Shown here in pieces: positions 1 through 11,259 of a stretch of 64,000 nt of DNA. Positions within the stretch are counted from its first letter, which is position 1, and the number at the start of each line of letters is the position of its first letter. The position numbers were made by a program, and so were the translations under genes. The notes under the pieces are model-generated. The model made no database searches. It had not been told where the DNA came from and saw only the letters and a program-made list of their open reading frames with translations. Origin of the DNA: Anthonomus grandis grandis (Eukaryota > Arthropoda > Insecta > Coleoptera > Curculionidae); the NCBI RefSeq assembly GCF_022605725.1, contig NC_065552.1, positions 32,437,879 to 32,501,878 on the forward strand. The letters run 5' to 3'.

Positions 1-2
1 AG

Positions 3-469
3 TCGGTCGAGGACTCGGAGCTGAGAGGCATCAAAATCAGGGTGGAAGCCTAGAGAAATAAATCCAGGATATAGATCCAGTGCCACAGGTGCCAACTCCA
101 CAGGCACGCCCAGGCCGGGTGTCAGCAGCCTTCAAATGCGTGAAGTGTGGCCAACTTCACGCAACCGCTGAATGCACAAAACCAAGGGACCAGCCAGCCA
201 CATGCGCAAATTGCGGAGGACCGCACACAGCGAATTACCTGGGATGCCCCAGAAACACAAAACAGATCCTGAAGGCCGAAGCTGCCAGACGGGATCGCCC
301 ATTCACCTGGAGCACCCAGGACAACAGCCGCCTCGCCGCACCCTCCACACCCCAGCATCCAGCAGCAGCTGCCGCCCCACCTCTGCCCGGTACAGACCCG
401 AATGCTATGCTTCCAAGCATTCTTTGCTTCAATGCAGCAGCAATTCCAAATGCTGCTGCAGAGCATTAA
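3..469 (+). pseudogene. Non-LTR retrotransposon gag fragment (jockey-like, three zinc knuckles)
   Basis: This is the C-terminal part of an ORF1/gag nucleic-acid-binding protein of a jockey-clade non-LTR retrotransposon. Three CCHC knuckles can be read: CHRCQLHRHAQAGC from base 81 in one frame, then CVKCGQLHATAEC and CANCGGPHTANYLGC in the next frame. A frameshift therefore lies between the first and second knuckle. Upstream, in the frame of the first knuckle, ELRGIKIRVEA resembles the pre-C2HC region of such gags but is broken by two stop codons (near bases 51 and 72). A Pro/Ala-rich tail follows and ends at a stop near base 467. No ATG is present and the fragment runs off the window start. 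Three knuckles behind a pre-C2HC region is a known jockey gag layout. It is a decayed copy; no pol was found downstream. Confidence 0.8.
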
Positions 470-1025
470 ACCAGTAGAGGCCAACTAACTTTCGCACATT
501 TTCCTCACAAAGGCCACCTATTTTTGTTTTATGTTAATACCTTAATTTTTAAGAAAATATCCATTTAGTTAAGTAGGCATGAATCTTAGGATTAACCTGT
601 ATATATATTTAATATAAATAAATGTCAGTTTCAAAGTAAAATAGAGATCATCAGTTATTCGATAACCACTTCGTGCTGATCCTCTACCCTCAGGCAGGAA
701 TCGGTTGGACCATAAGCCGCTGGTCTCCGCCTATGGGTGGAATACCCTTGTAAGGGGGTAACTCTGCCCTTTGGGGAAATCGACAAATTACCTGCAAGTT
801 ACCCAGTCGGTCTCCTTACCTGAGGGTTGGCTCGGATAGCTAGGTTCCGGGGAATCCCGGGGCATAGTTATTCAAAGGGTTGGATTTAAAACTATTTCTT
901 AATTTAGGTATTTTTATTGTTGATAACGCCCCTCAGCTGAAAACCGATGGTCAAAATGACACCTTGCACTACCCTTGGCCTTTTGTGGTAAGGCCCTTTG
1001 TACAGCCTAAGGTGACACAATACAT
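470..1025. other. Non-coding stretch with GC-rich, foldable core
   Basis: Bases 470-660 are AT-rich with no gene. Bases 670-870 are clearly more GC-rich than the surroundings and contain nested complementary segments: CCCTCAGG (687-694) with CCTGAGGG (819-826), and inside it GGGTAACT (756-763) with AGTTACCC (797-804). It could be the structured untranslated region of a retroelement, but no family was recognised. Confidence 0.4.
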
Positions 1026-1356
1026 TTGTTAAACAAAGTAAGTCGTTTTCCTCGAGCCATCTATCGCCCATCCCCGCATAATCAAGGAGCCAGAAAGGCC
1101 TATTGGCCCTTTAATCAACGCAGCTACGCAGGTACTATTTTATTTGAGAGGAGTTGGAGGTCCGCCGAACCAAGTCGACTGGACGGCGTGACAATATCAT
1201 CTATAGAAACAGGAACAATTTTCGCTAAAAGAAAAGGAATAATCTATTTTACTGCTGACCAACTTCCACAAAAACGTCACTGAGCAAAAGAGTCTGAGAA
1301 TTCTACTCGAAGAAATAAATCCGCCATCACCGGACGAGCTTGATCTACCTGTCTGA
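1026..1356 (+). pseudogene. Possible broken reading frame, unrecognised
   Basis: An open frame of about 85 codons without an ATG runs to a stop at 1281-1283. It is continued in another frame by a stretch ending EINPPSPDELDLPV and a stop at 1354-1356. Residue composition is protein-like (acidic end, mixed hydrophobics) and the base composition is less AT-rich than the flanks, which hints at an old coding sequence, perhaps a retroelement ORF1. No domain was recognised and it may be chance. Confidence 0.2.
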
Positions 1357-2224
1357 AGCCATCTTTCAAAAACCTAATATATTTTAAGGAAATTAATATG
1401 ACTGATAGAACGGACGCCATGGTAAAGAACCATATTTAAATTTTGACCAAGAAAAAATATATTAGGTTCACAGACAGGGTGCTGCTTAATCTTTGATATT
1501 AAAAGTCAACCCAGATTGGTATACCATAGAAGTCTACATTAGAAGTGCTTGGTTAAAATTAAAATGTTGGTGAGTTTCTTGTTGTCTATAGGTAAACTAT
1601 TCAAGATTATGCATTATCTTTGAAAAAGGAACGAATGTTTAAAAGAAGCAATGTAGAGATGTGGACAATACCAATTCGAGATTACGAGTTTAAATAGTTA
1701 GTATTTGAAGAGATTCTAATTTCAGTAGACAATATCTAACGTAAGTTAAGCATATTTGAGCTTAGGTTATTGATTTTATGTTAGATTATGTGCTGAAATT
1801 GCGTTGTTCAAGCTCTTCATATAATAAAGAGGCAGAACCAGAGAGTCACAAAGAAGGAACCTAGATGATGTCTAACGCCTTTGCAACGTTGCATCAGAGT
1901 CGGTTGACTCTGGAAGTGTTTAGTTATCGATAAGTTTTTAACTTCCGTCTCTATTCTTACCAAAAAAGACTGTTAGAGACTATGCTATTGAAGTTAGTTA
2001 TTAAAGCGACTATTTTCCGTGCTAGATTTAAGAAGTAAGTCACAACCCTCAATCTTACTGAGGAATTAGGTTTACCAAATAAAGTTTTACAGCAAAATAA
2101 GGCAACAATTCACCCTAGGAGACCTACATCTATTCAATAGACCCCGAATAGAGTTTCCCAAATTAAATAACTTATTTCTTAAGTTAGTTATGCCCAACAA
2201 ATATAAACCACAAGAACGACAATA
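1357..2224. other. No gene seen
   Basis: AT-rich sequence with stops in all frames. Apart from short A/T runs nothing was recognised. Confidence 0.5.
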
Positions 2225-2687
2225 ATAGGTTTCTGATGAATCATTGGTGAACCATCGAAGTGAAAATGGGCCTCATCACTGAAAATTATTTTATTTGCAA
2301 AATCAGCAGGTTGTTCTCTTCGCTGTTCATGGTCTGCTGTTATTGAGTCATTGGGATTTTGTAGGCATGTAGCTGTTAATCTTTAGTGAGAATTCGCTGA
2401 AGGATGCCTGTTGAAGTTCATTTCTTGTGCCCGATGACAAGTTGACGTCTCTGGCCTTTCTGTCACACTCTTGCGAACTGCCTTGATGTTTTGTTCTGAA
2501 CGACTCTACGAACTTGTATCGTATGTTTTACATCACTAACCAAACCAGTACTTTTGAATTTTTGATTATTCTTTTCAGAGTACATGAATTAGGAACATTA
2601 ATTTCGACCGAACATTGGATGCACTTTACGAATAGTAGCAATTCACTTTCACTATTTTGATAATCAGGACTCGTTGTAATGCTCCAT
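2225..2687 (-). pseudogene. DD41D Tc1/mariner transposase, N-terminal half, decayed
   Basis: Read on the minus strand from ATG at 2687 (MEHYNE), this is the N-terminal half of the same transposase family as the copy at 56521. Recognisable blocks in order: the end of the first helix-turn-helix (KFKSTGLVSDVKHT), NIKAVRKSVTERPETS, ILQRILTKD, LHAYKIPMTQ, and ANKIIFSDEAHFHF with the first catalytic Asp (SDE). At least three frameshifts or stops separate the blocks. The rest of the catalytic domain is missing. No terminal repeats were found, so only a fragment remains. Confidence 0.75.
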
Positions 2688-3249
2688 GTTTACTAAGTCC
2701 CATCTGTCAACTTCTGATCTGTCACATCATGATCATGTAACATTATGACTGCCAAACAAGGCGTGCAATTCAAATCTTGCGTTCTTACTGAAACACCCTT
2801 TACATATGTTTTTTATATTATATCACTTTCATCAAGCATATAAATAAAAATGGAACTCAATTCTATTAAGAGTCACTCATTTGCAATTCAAGGTTTCCGA
2901 GGCAGTCGGGTCAGGCCCTCCCACGCAAACCCGCATCAATCAAGATTTCGTAACAATGTAAAGTAATTTTCTACGGATACGTAGAGAGCATATTTTATTT
3001 TTTTCTGCACGAAAAATGTGTGTTAATCGCGACGCTCGTAAATTCGCTTTTGATCCTTATCGCGAGGTCGTAATGCAGGAAGTTGTTGGTTTTCGTATGC
3101 GCCGGAACTAATCGTTTGCATTTTTCATTTTTATTTCAGTTCTTTTGATGCAAGATAGCCTATCCGTTTGAGCAGGTGTTTGACCTTTTATAGATTTTAT
3201 TTCTGTTGCCAATTTTGTTCCTGTAAAAGTGATAGTTAGCCATAACCCA
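2688..3249. other. No gene seen
   Basis: Mixed AT-rich sequence. A less AT-rich stretch at about 2880-3180 holds no recognisable product. Confidence 0.4.
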
Positions 3250-4135
3250 ACAACATTGAAAGACTAGTATTCGTAAACAACAACTTTGTTTGAGTTCAAT
3301 ATCTGCTCAGGGGTAAGGGGGAGTTTTGTTTACAAACATAAATATTAACCCAAATACAAATTATTTGTCTTAGATTGTGGTTTAAAAATAAAACGTAGAA
3401 ATAGATGTAACGTATTCTAAGAGTGAATATAACATCTGTAAACCAACAAAAAAATTATTAACATTATTAAGACAATTAAAGGCGATCTTCTCACAAGTAA
3501 ATATCGATACTTTCTTAACATCACATCCTGGAAAAACCGTCTTCATAGACGTAGAATAGGGAATCTTAGAAATATGCCTAAATAAAAACTTGAATGTGAA
3601 TGTGTGGGTGAAATTTGAGTATATAAGTGAAATAATAAAATATTTTCTAAAAAATAATTAACTATTAATCGATTATAAAAAAAGTAAAACTGGAGTTTTG
3701 TCCATGGTTTTACTAACAAGACCTATTTCATGTTTTGTTGTTGTTTTGGCAGAAAAATGGCATATGTACACCTATAGTTATTACGTATTTTCAATAAATA
3801 CATTAGGTAGATTAGTTTCCGATACAGCAATACTGCCTCTTTGAAGAAGTCAGCACCCTATATATATTATCTGGTGTGATATAAAATAGGTGATGTAAAA
3901 CTGATGATCTTAAAACATGAATTATTAAGAAATTTATTAAATATTTAATTAAGATAAATCCTTCTTATTAGGTACATACGTTTACTCTAATGAAGTGCGT
4001 TAAAAAACACATAAATACTTTATAAACGATAATATTACTTATATTTATAGCATACTCTATTATTAATTAATATTTATGATGTAAATATTTTTTGACGACG
4101 TCACTGGTAGTGATTATGTTCAACATCAACAATGA
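3250..4135. mobile_element. Internally deleted copy of the 47840-51043 inverted-repeat element
   Basis: The left end (ACATTGAAAGACTAG, then GTAAACAACAACTTTGTTTGAG) matches the left end of the element at 47840. Colinear matches continue: CGATCTTCTCACAAGTAA, the AAAACTTGAATGTGAA region, GCAATACTG..CTCTTTGAAGAAGTCAGCACC, and TTGACGACGTCACTGGTAG. Relative to the longer copy, about 1.6 kb is missing at the join near 3810 (equivalent to roughly 48725-50340). Similarity stops at about 4135, so the right terminal inverted repeat is absent. It is a non-autonomous, truncated sibling with no coding capacity. Confidence 0.75.
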
Positions 4136-4136
4136 T

Positions 4137-4172
4137 ACTGCCGAAATATCAGATCCTTGATATTTCGGTAGT
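4137..4172. repeat. 15-bp inverted repeat (hairpin)
   Basis: ACTGCCGAAATATCA (4137-4151) and TGATATTTCGGTAGT (4158-4172) are inverted copies with a single mismatch (a G.U pair in RNA) around a 6-base loop. It lies just past the end of the deleted element and may be the tip of another small foldback element. Confidence 0.7.
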
Positions 4173-4304
4173 CTCAAGGAGATAATTTTGTTTTTTTTAC
4201 CGCCATCTATATCTCGAGAAATAGAAGCTTTTTTAGTGTTAGGTTATATTCAAAATTATTGACACAACACAATATATGTCAAAACCAGAATTTTGTATAA
4301 AGTT

Positions 4305-4337
4305 AACTTTATCGGGTAGACGGGACCCGATAAAGTT
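4305..4337. repeat. 13-bp inverted repeat (hairpin)
   Basis: AACTTTATCGGGT (4305-4317) and ACCCGATAAAGTT (4325-4337) are perfect inverted copies around a 7-base loop. The flanks repeat the word GTTAACTT several times (to about 4390), which suggests a small miniature element between about 4190 and 4430. Its ends were not resolved. Confidence 0.7.
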
Positions 4338-4439
4338 CTACATTTTGAAGTTAACATGTGACGTTATTCCACAAGTTAACTTTAAGTTATCTGTCAAAAT
4401 AGTTTTATAATACCGGCCCTAAGTCGTATTTTGTTATGG

Positions 4440-5499
4440 TGTCCAATATTTGACAAACTTTATACTTTTTAACGGGCCTTGTAAACGTTGGACGTTAGAT
4501 CCGAACGAAATCTTAGAGTTTTCTAATGAGAAAACTCGTTCCTAATTTCCTCCTTCGAAGTTAAATAATTCTCAAGCCAGTCGAGTTTTGGAGGGACCAC
4601 TCGACGTTTTTTTTGTAATTTCTTTTAACATGTCTTATAATAAAACATATATGCCTAGACAGAAAAAAAGATGATACATTCTTACGAGTTTTAAATTTCG
4701 TTAATTTGTTTATGCACTATCACCTTTTATTAATATTAACGGTATGACAGTAATATAAGTTTGCATTACATTTTTTTACGATCACAAACCCTTTTTACAC
4801 GCATATCATCATTATTGTGCTTCGTCATCCCAGCTTTCAATTCCATTCTTACTTTTGCTTTGCAAATCACAATTGGGAAGGATTTCTATGGCTCATCAGA
4901 CGTCTCGAACCATTCTGAAACTCGTAGTAGTTTTATTTTCCTCGACACGGAGTAATACGTTCACTTAATCGTTGGTTTTGTCCTTCGTGCTGATTTTGCT
5001 TATAATTTTTATATTGGGAACTATTTAAGCCGCACCTTTTGCTCGGATTCTTAACCATTTAATCATGGTGACTTTCTCCTTAACGGAATGCGTTATTATT
5101 ACTTTTATCAAGTATGGAGTTATTGAAAGAAAAATTATTGCCGATATCAATCAAGAGGATTTATCGTGGATTTTACTAAATTCCAAAGCCTGGTCAGTAC
5201 GTACGTTAAAATATAGGCATCAGATTGATTCATATCTCTTCAAAGCAGTCTCTTTTTAATTTTTAACTTATTTAACAATATAGGATACAAGCTATTTTTT
5301 CAATACAACATATTACAGTTTATCACTATCCATAGTTACCAATACCGATGACAATTACATACTTTTTAATTCTCTCTGCTCATATTGAGTTGCGTTTGCA
5401 GATCTCAACCTACAGGCCAAAGGTTCATGTTTGCCATAATTAGTTGAATGGAATAGAAGAATATTGCAAAAATATCCAGTGTCTCTACCCCGTCCAGCG
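4440..5499. other. No gene seen
   Basis: AT-rich, short chance frames only. No transposon family was recognised. Confidence 0.45.
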
Positions 5500-5950
5500 G
5501 TACAATTCAAAGGAAGAAAATATTATAATTTAAGAGACTTGATGTGACCATAAATAAGGTTATTCCAAAAACATCAGCTATCTGCCTCTTTTCAGACAAT
5601 ATCATAATTTTCATAATCTTAATAGCCACAATCCTCAGGAGTTTCGTCTGAACTCTTTCAATTTCTTCACTCCAAATGCCATAACATGGAAACCACAAGA
5701 CAAAATAGTATTCCAACTGAATAAACTAATAAATAGTAATATACAATAAAATAAAGTAGTACCAAACGAACAAAACAGCAATACAGCTATAAAAAGCTTG
5801 TGAAGACCAAGTCCATTAAGTCCGCTGACAAGCATTGAACAAATCTTAACATCTTGTAAGTTTTTGATACAATATTTTAAATATTAGTGTTAAAAGATTG
5901 GTGTCAAATGTCACCCCAAGATCTTGAAGTTCTTTTGAGTTACTAATAAA
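5500..5950 (-). pseudogene. Non-LTR retrotransposon RT, C-terminal fragment
   Basis: The minus strand carries blocks typical of the region behind the RT active site of jockey/CR1-like elements: QDLGVTFDTNL near 5925 and, in a different frame, a GIWSEEIERVQTKLLRIV block near 5640 (equivalent to the WSP..IERVQ..FLR motif). Frameshifts lie between them. There is no active-site block and no full ORF. It is an old 5'-truncated insertion. Confidence 0.65.
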
Positions 5951-6129
5951 AATAATTAAATAATAAAAAATAATAGAAAAGGCAAGAGTGCAGTTGAACA
6001 TAATTTGGTCAGGTGATTTATAAACTTATCCTTAAGGAGAAATAGACATACACTCCTTCAGTAAAATAAAAAAAAAGCTAACAAATTTAAAAAGAAAAAT
6101 TATTTTTTTATAATCTATCATAAAACTAG

Positions 6130-6325
6130 ATGATGTGTGGGTACAAGATTTGATTATTGGCGGAATTAGCTATTAAATCAAGAAGATTGGGGCAAGGACG
6201 AGACATAGTTTTTAATATGGTTAGAGAAAAAGCAGACTTGTAGGGCAGAGGGTAGACTATTAAATACTTTAGCCAGGTCATTATATTGTAGCGTGTTATT
6301 TTTCTACTCCTTATGTTCACTAATG
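6130..6325 (-). pseudogene. Non-LTR retrotransposon RT, extreme C-terminus
   Basis: On the minus strand, in one frame, NDLAKVFNSLPSALQV can be read, matching the FNSLP...FK..LK.YL end common to many non-LTR polyproteins. It lies upstream (in minus orientation) of the fragment at 5500-5950, so it is a separate copy and not its C-terminus. Stops occur in every frame. Confidence 0.5.
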
Positions 6326-6329
6326 CTCC

Positions 6330-8040
6330 ATTGATATTTCATTAATTACATTAATAATTTCAGTCAACTTCTTTTATTTATATTTCTTTAAATTCACACT
6401 GTCAATTACATATTACTACTGTAACGCATCACTCTCCTGGTTTAATTATCCATGCTTTCTGTTGACGGTCCGTCACTCTTCTGGTTGGTCTTAATTAATG
6501 TTTTCTCTGATTGGCTGATATTGACAGGTCAGGCGAGAGGTGGGGTCGTTACTGATTTAGTCGGTACTGCGTCCATTTTTCGACGACTTGATCTCGTGTT
6601 GCAGGTAGGAGCGCACGTAAAAGGCCAGTTTTTTATTTCCGAAGTTTGTGAAGCAGGAAGTGGCCAATATGGTTTGTAATTTATAGTCCTTAATCTTGTT
6701 CCTTTAGGGAACCGTTTAATTCATAATTCTGGTGCAGGATGCCCAAGATTTTGATGGATAGAGAATGAAACTTGGCAAGGTGAGTGTGTCACATTTTTAA
6801 CGCCATTCATTTTTTATAGATAGTGAATACAATGGCAACCGTTGTTTTAGGGTTTTACTTTTCCGTTTTCCCCTTTATTCTTCTTCAATTGTTGATGGCT
6901 GCAGGCTTTTGATTTCCCCGGGAAATTGCTGAAAGCGGTGGAGCTGGAGCCAGAGCTAGAGCTATAGTATTAGACATTCCCAGTCCGGCATACATTCACA
7001 GCCTCGATTTTGAAGGCTAGCCGTTCATTTCTTGGAGGAATATACAAGCCAGTTTATTCCATTTATTTAAATATTACTAACCATAGATTTGTCTCACTTA
7101 TTTAAATTTTTATTAGTATACCTATTTAATTTCAATTTATTGCTACAAATATTTAATCAATATCATAATTTAATACGTCAATTTCTTCAATTTTAGTTAT
7201 TTTTTGTTCAGTATTTTTCACTACCTTTTTTGGTAGTTAAGTAGATATAACTCGGTTAAGGCTGATATGCCTTAGGTAAAAAGGTTCGTGAACTTTCCCC
7301 TGTGTACTACAAATATATACAAAAAACTTTAATAATTGCAATTTATTTTTCAAGTGCTGAAATCTCCCTAGTAGCGAAATCATAATTTAAATGTTACTTT
7401 TGTCAAACTTATTTTAATCATATCAACATTATTCATATTTTAATTTATAATAAATTATTAACATTTAACAGATTAGAAGTCATTTAATTGTTAATTGAAA
7501 CCTATATACCAAGTCTTTTTCTTCTTTCATTTATAAACAAAAACTAAGTGACGCCCTCTTATTTAATAGTTATAATCAAGTTTAGATTCTTTAATAGCCA
7601 GTCATAAGTGAACCTTCGAACAATCCCAAGCGCCTTCAATAATTCTGAGCTACCGTCTGCAAACTCTTGGCAAAATAGTTACACTGTAAAGTTAACGCCA
7701 CAATATGTAAAAGATCTGTCAAATTTTGCGAATTGATGACTAGGTATGATGATCCCATTAAATCACAAATTAAAGGTATTAACATCTGTCCTGTATGGGA
7801 GTTTTTAAAAGAAGTATTGAGGAGACTTTAACCTTATTATTTTATGATACAATACATATCTATTAATAAAACGTCTCTGTTTCATATTTTGGGGTCTATT
7901 TCTCAAAAATTGCTGCGGTTTGTTGTATCAGCACCTTTGATGATCAAAGAAATCGTAAAATAGGTTAACGTAAACGACAACTATACTATGGAATCAGAAC
8001 CAAGTGATACAATAAATGATATTTTAAAACAATTTAGTGT
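6330..8040. other. No identified gene; one promoter-like or exon-like patch
   Basis: Bases 6430-7020 are less AT-rich and contain splice-donor-like words (CAGGTAGGAG near 6605, AAGGTGAGTG near 6780) and a short 75-codon open frame at 6452-6679 of unknown nature. This could be part of a host 5' region, but no product can be named. 7020-8040 is AT-rich with nothing recognised. Confidence 0.3.
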
Positions 8041-8046
8041 ATTTAT

Positions 8047-8380
8047 TTAGACCCCATTTTGTCTATATTGAACCAGTGGAAAATTCCCGCCCAGGTCTTC
8101 CTTGACCACTTTGTGCATCATTAGCAAAAGTAATATATCGGAAAACTTTTTGTCAGGTGCAATACATGGGAAGTAAGAATATTGAAAACAGCATTGGTCT
8201 GCAATGAAAGATTTGAGGTACTCCGAAGGGAATCTCAGTGATTTCAGAAACTGTTTGACACTTTTTGACCGACTGTACTCGGCCCATAATGAGTCTAAAG
8301 CGTTGTTGATCCTATCAAAGGCCTTTCTAAAGTCTAAATATAGAACGTCAACCTGTCTACCCTTCCTCATGCGTCCGATC
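8047..8380 (-). pseudogene. Non-LTR RT fragment, block A of a repeated composite
   Basis: Minus-strand frame beginning KGRQVDVLYLDFRKAFDRIN, the RT motif with the first catalytic Asp (YLDFRKAFD). In a shifted frame come EIPFGVPQ (the GVPQ motif) and RYITFANDAQ, where the usual FADD active site reads FAND. A deletion removed about 80 bases right after the KAFD block, compared with blocks B and C. Frameshifts make it non-functional. It is one of three related copies (see 8735-9480 and 11260-11760). Confidence 0.7.
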
Positions 8381-9049
8381 TAGCTATATCTTTCAGAGAA
8401 AACCAAATTTGTTTAAAAATCTATGTTGTTAACTTATTAAATTGCCATATAATAGGAATGCAGGCTCTATTGTACTTCAAAGAGTACAACAGAATAAGGG
8501 AGGTTTTTTTTGAAATGAGAATTCTTCCTATTAGTCCCACAACTAATATATTAGCCATTCCGAGCAAACAAAACGATTATCTTGCATCATAGGTTAAAGA
8601 TAGGTTCGAGGGAGAAAAGTTTTCATTAAATGACATCAGTGCAAGAAAGAGATGGTTTTTTTAGTAGATCTACTGACCCTTGTAAGTAATGGATGAGATA
8701 TCCATGTCTTAGACTAGACAATAAAAATTATTAACTTATTGTATGGCAATTCCATAAGCTTTATGTAAAAAAACTCCATAAGCTGTAAAGCGAATAATTC
8801 GTTTGTTCAAATATTAACACTCCAAAAGAAAAAGAACCATTTTTGGTGCCAAAAACCACTAAATATGACGGAGTTTAATGTCATCTAATTAATATTTTAA
8901 GGGACAAAACAGAGATATACAATTATATATACAAACACATATTATATGTACATTTTATATACAAATTTGTTCACTTAAGTTCAAGAAACAAAAACTTTCC
9001 TTAAAATTATGATTTATATTGTTGATAAAAAGAAATTATATTTTATATA

Positions 9050-9204
9050 TTGTAACGATATTAGAAACGCCGAGAATTCCAGCTGATTCTCCGTCATTTG
9101 GGAATTATATAGTGGCATATCGCACGACGTCGAATCTTCCGGAATCATGGTCAGCTGAGTATATAAGGAGCCGCGTCACCTGTATATACTCGGCCCTCTT
9201 AACA
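9050..9204 (+). promoter_or_regulatory. LTR-like promoter segment with TATA box
   Basis: Starts TGTAACGATATTAGAAACGCC and contains TATATAAG (9160-9167) followed by a GC-rich start region. GAGTATATA (9157-9165) and TATATACTC (9183-9191) form an inverted repeat around the TATA box. The first 90 bases resemble the LTR at 45039 (shared AGCTGATTC, TAGTGGCATA, CACGAC). It is probably the U3 portion of an LTR, cut off where it joins the RT fragment. Confidence 0.45.
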
Positions 9205-9358
9205 GCCAATGCCAAACTGGACCTCCAACACCAAGCCTTTCTAATTTATTGCATAGTAAATCGTAGTTGACCCTATCAAAGGCCTTTGTAAGGTCTAAGT
9301 ATAGAAAGTCAACCTGCCTACCCCTCTCCACTAATATATCCTTTAAAGAGAACCACAT
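9205..9358 (-). pseudogene. Non-LTR RT fragment, block B
   Basis: The best preserved of the three related fragments: MWFSLKDILVERGRQVDFLY then LDLTKAFDRVNYDLLCNKLE. This covers the first catalytic Asp motif and the following helix. It ends abruptly at the LTR-like segment, so most of the RT (GVPQ, FADD) is missing. Confidence 0.75.
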
Positions 9359-9480
9359 ATTTATTAAAGTGGATGCGCCTTAAAAATCCTTTTTTTGTAT
9401 TAATTATATGAAAATGGTGCCCCTCCGCTTGTTGGAGAGAGAAAAGTTTTCATTAAATGACATCAGCGAAAGAGAGAGAA

Positions 9481-10409
9481 TACATTGTAAAACATATTTT
9501 ATTTTTATCATTTTATTATATTATATATTTTTTATTTTATATTTTAATATATGTATTCTCATTTAAAACAAAACTCTTTTAATGATCTATAATAATTCTA
9601 TCTCAATTTAATTAATTCCATAATCAATTAATAACTTGATATATTTAAAATAACGTATATTGCTAAAGATCTCTAATATTCATTGAGTTAAGGGGACACC
9701 CAAAAATATTAATTGGCGGGTGAGTCAGAAAGCAACGTTTGAGAGAAATGTGTGTAAGGTGGTGTGTTTGAAAAAGAGTTGTGTTTACTGGTTAAACCAG
9801 GCTGCTAAATTTAATAGTGGTGAATATGTGAGAAATAGTTGATCTTGAGTAGATATGTGGCCATTATGAGAAGTTTGTACAGATCTGTTTGCGCTTCTTG
9901 AAGATGCCCGCACAAGTAGGTGTGAAAGCCTCTGTTCAATTAGAAACGAATGCGCAATTCCTCGAGTGCTGTCTGGTAAGACTGGGGGCCTTACCTGGGG
10001 CTCGATTGACACAAATAAACAGAAGGATATAGTAGAAATATATGTCTAATTCGTTGAGATGCTTACTGTTTAGCGGCAGTGGAGCGTCTAAGGAAGCCCT
10101 TACTATTCTAGGTGACACTAGCTAGTCGTCAAATAAAGGAATATAATATGTTTGACATATATATATATATTGAAATGTGACATTGTGTAAATTGATGTTA
10201 ACTGATGTTGACTGGAACGGAAGTTCCCCGGTAAGTATATTTTATTATTGTCAAAAGTTGACAGAACAGTAAATATTATTTTTTTTATTATTTTTATGTG
10301 ATGTTCGAGTTTATGTCTAACAATATGAGAAGGATGACTGTTGAGTGAATTTGCATTGTAGATACCCATTGGCTAAGAACAACTCTGACAGGTAATAAAG
10401 CGTATTTTA
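9481..10409. other. No identified gene
   Basis: AT-rich, with a less AT-rich patch at 9880-10120 holding two short minus-strand frames of unknown nature, and a short TA repeat near 10160. It lies inside the duplicated composite region but has no match to blocks A or C. Confidence 0.35.
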
Positions 10410-10500
10410 CAACATTTGTTTTTTAATAAATCTACTGACCTTTGTAAGTAATGGAATGAGACATCAAAGTCTTAGATTAGACGATAAAGTTGATTACATT
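10410..10500. repeat. Copy of the segment at 8655-8735
   Basis: TCTACTGACCTTTGTAAGTA followed by ATGGAATGAGACAT and TCTTAGATTAGACGATAAA closely matches 8665-8730 (TCTACTGACCCTTGTAAGTA..). It marks another end of the composite unit described for 8735-9480. Confidence 0.6.
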
Positions 10501-11259
10501 ATCAGTTACTTATTCCCCTCTTGAAAGTCTTGGACATACTTACTGAGAAAGTCCAAACCTACTCTAGGATGACAATATCTAATACTCCAATTTAGTCCAG
10601 AAAAAAAAACATTCCGTTTGTCAACCAATTAGCAAGAGGATATAATTAAGTTCTGCTAATTGGGTATGAAATGTAGTTTAAAGAAACTACGTTTATAAGA
10701 TATTAAATTCCGATTAACTATGATAAACCTTGTTATGTAGCTTGTTTATTTCCAAATGAAGTGGAAAGAGTTGGTAAATAAATAAAGAGAATGATTGAAT
10801 GATAATATTAAAACAGCATTAATTATTATAATAAATAGTTATTGCAATCTACTATTAAAAAAAGCTAATTATGGACTAATGGAGACATTTTGCATATCAT
10901 AGGGTAATCAGTCAAGGTGGTTCTTACCTACAGGAAAATATGAACAGTAAGAAATTTCGTTTTGTCAAAATTAGAGAAAAAATATGGTATATCTATTACA
11001 GTAGATAATTTTAAATGGAAGGAATTTTAAAAGCTTCACAATAAATATGTGATGAAATGACCATCAAATGGGTAGCGGAGTGGTTCAATAGCTAAAGGTT
11101 CTTTTCTTGATGGTCAGTCAGGAATTCTAACGAAGCCCCGATGTCGAAAAAATGTCAGTACTTCTCTTCACTACTTCAATAAGTAAATAATGCATCTCTA
11201 CTCCTTATGAGTCGGCTAGAAAACGTCTAGGAAATGTAACTATTTGAACAAAGTCGAGG

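Larger units (their letters stand above)
8735..9480. repeat. Composite repeat, block B
   Basis: Order: GGCAATTCCATAAGC, then AACACTCC..AAAGAACC, then an LTR-like promoter segment, then an RT fragment on the minus strand, then a GAGAAAAGTTTTCATTAAATG segment near 9440. The same segments recur in the same order at 11260-11760 (block C) and partly at 8250-8735 (block A), so a composite unit has been duplicated rather than hit by independent insertions. Confidence 0.65.

Noticed and set aside
122..484. Open frame of 120 codons on the minus strand over the gag fragment
   Set aside because: Antisense shadow of the zinc-knuckle gag; Cys-rich only because of the complementary codons.
4137..4172. Hairpin as a bacterial-type terminator
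   Set aside because: The context is eukaryotic nuclear DNA, so this interpretation does not apply.
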